From contig JAUVGS010000136.1 of the NCBI GenBank assembly GCA_030593665.1, positions 1-6,206 of the forward strand: a stretch of 6,206 nt of DNA, read 5' to 3'. The DNA is from Chitinivibrionales bacterium (lineage in GTDB: Bacteria > Fibrobacterota > Chitinivibrionia > Chitinivibrionales > JANQEN01). The notes below the pieces were generated by a model. That model saw nothing but the letters and a program-made list of their open reading frames with translations, had not been told where the DNA came from and made no database searches. The translations under genes and the position numbers were made by a program. This document shows positions 5,918-6,206 of the stretch, piece by piece (position 1 is the first letter of the stretch; every line of letters starts with the position of its first letter).

Positions 5918-6206
5918 TGGCACAGTTCCTTTCTTTGGTTCCGGCCGGGAACCGGTGGCTCGTACAGGGTGCGCCAGTCTGTAAGGAAATCACGATATAA
6001 CGATATACAGTGTAACAGTGAAGAGAACCCATCCTCCGTTTCAGCCTGGAGGTGCAGGGTTATACATATCGGATAATGCATACGCTTAACCTGATTAATG
6101 ATCGGCGAGCGAACAAGTGTTGCAGCATGTCCATAAAAAGGATGACATGACGGAAAGTATACTGCATTGGAATTCAGTACTACGGGACCGAAACAGTGAC
6201 TGGTAA
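5914..6206 (-). CDS. 3' end of an unidentified gene upstream in the operon (5' end outside window)
   Basis: An open frame enters from the right edge at 6204 and runs for 96 residues to a TGA at 5916-5914. The stop overlaps the ATG of the next gene (ATGA), which is strong evidence that this frame is a real, co-translated gene. The visible residues are the C-terminus only. They include a stretch with CHPFYGHAA, then NQVKRMHYPICITLHLQ, and a hydrophilic end (PVPGRNQRKELCQ). There is no membrane segment. The pattern of a beta-strand ending in TLH followed by an acidic, glycine-containing turn (AETEDG) and a helix faintly recalls the end of polysaccharide-deacetylase-like barrels. That is only an impression and I do not assign a function. 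The position in the cluster suggests another glycan-modifying or glycan-building enzyme. Confidence 0.72.
   Translation of the reverse strand, partial: TSHCFGPVVLNSNAVYFPSCHPFYGHAATLVRSPIINQVKRMHYPICITLHLQAETEDGFSSLLHCISLYRDFLTDWRTLYEPPVPGRNQRKELCQ
5927..5930 (-). promoter_or_regulatory. Ribosome binding site deciding the first GT4 start
   Basis: AGGA within AAAGAAAGGA on the minus strand lies 9 bp before the ATG at 5917 but only 3 bp before the alternative GTG at 5923. It therefore supports the ATG. It is located inside the preceding coding frame. Confidence 0.65.

Overview
This window is the interior of a surface-polysaccharide biosynthesis cluster (O-antigen, capsule or exopolysaccharide type). 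Every convincing gene lies on the minus strand, so transcription runs from position 6206 towards position 1. There are five complete genes and two genes cut by the window edges. In order of transcription they are: the 3' end of an unidentified gene (6206-5914), a GT4 glycosyltransferase (5917-4832), a GT2 glycosyltransferase with a C-terminal membrane part (4847-3891), a second GT4 enzyme (about 3830-2799), a multi-pass Wzy/WaaL-type polymerase or ligase (2760-1258), a third GT4 enzyme (1261-200) and the 5' end of a fourth GT4 enzyme (210 to beyond 1).

The genes are very tightly packed. Two junctions are ATGA stop/start overlaps (near 5917 and 1261), two are longer overlaps of 16 and 11 bp (4847/4832 and 210/200), and only two have short gaps (60 bp at 3831-3890 and 38 bp at 2761-2798). 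I see no terminator and no convincing promoter. The window therefore looks like the middle of one translationally coupled operon whose promoter lies beyond 6206 and whose end lies beyond position 1.

A likely division of labour is as follows. The GT2 and GT4 enzymes add sugars one at a time to a lipid-linked oligosaccharide on the cytoplasmic face of the inner membrane. The multi-pass protein then polymerises the exported repeat units or ligates the finished glycan. No flippase (Wzx), ABC exporter, initiating phosphoglycosyltransferase, chain-length regulator or nucleotide-sugar synthesis gene is present here, so those functions must lie outside the window. Donor and acceptor sugars cannot be read from sequence.

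The host is a bacterium of moderate GC content that uses strong Shine-Dalgarno sequences. The cluster type suggests a Gram-negative-style envelope, but the phylum cannot be decided from this window. The most notable details are a GT4 gene whose natural start position holds an ATC codon at ideal distance from a near-perfect Shine-Dalgarno (3822-3840), a degenerate 7-bp tandem repeat in the only sizeable gap (3842-3885), a GT4 enzyme with an EX8E instead of an EX7E motif, and a GT4 enzyme that stops where its last helix should begin. I found no defence system, mobile element, CRISPR array or RNA gene.
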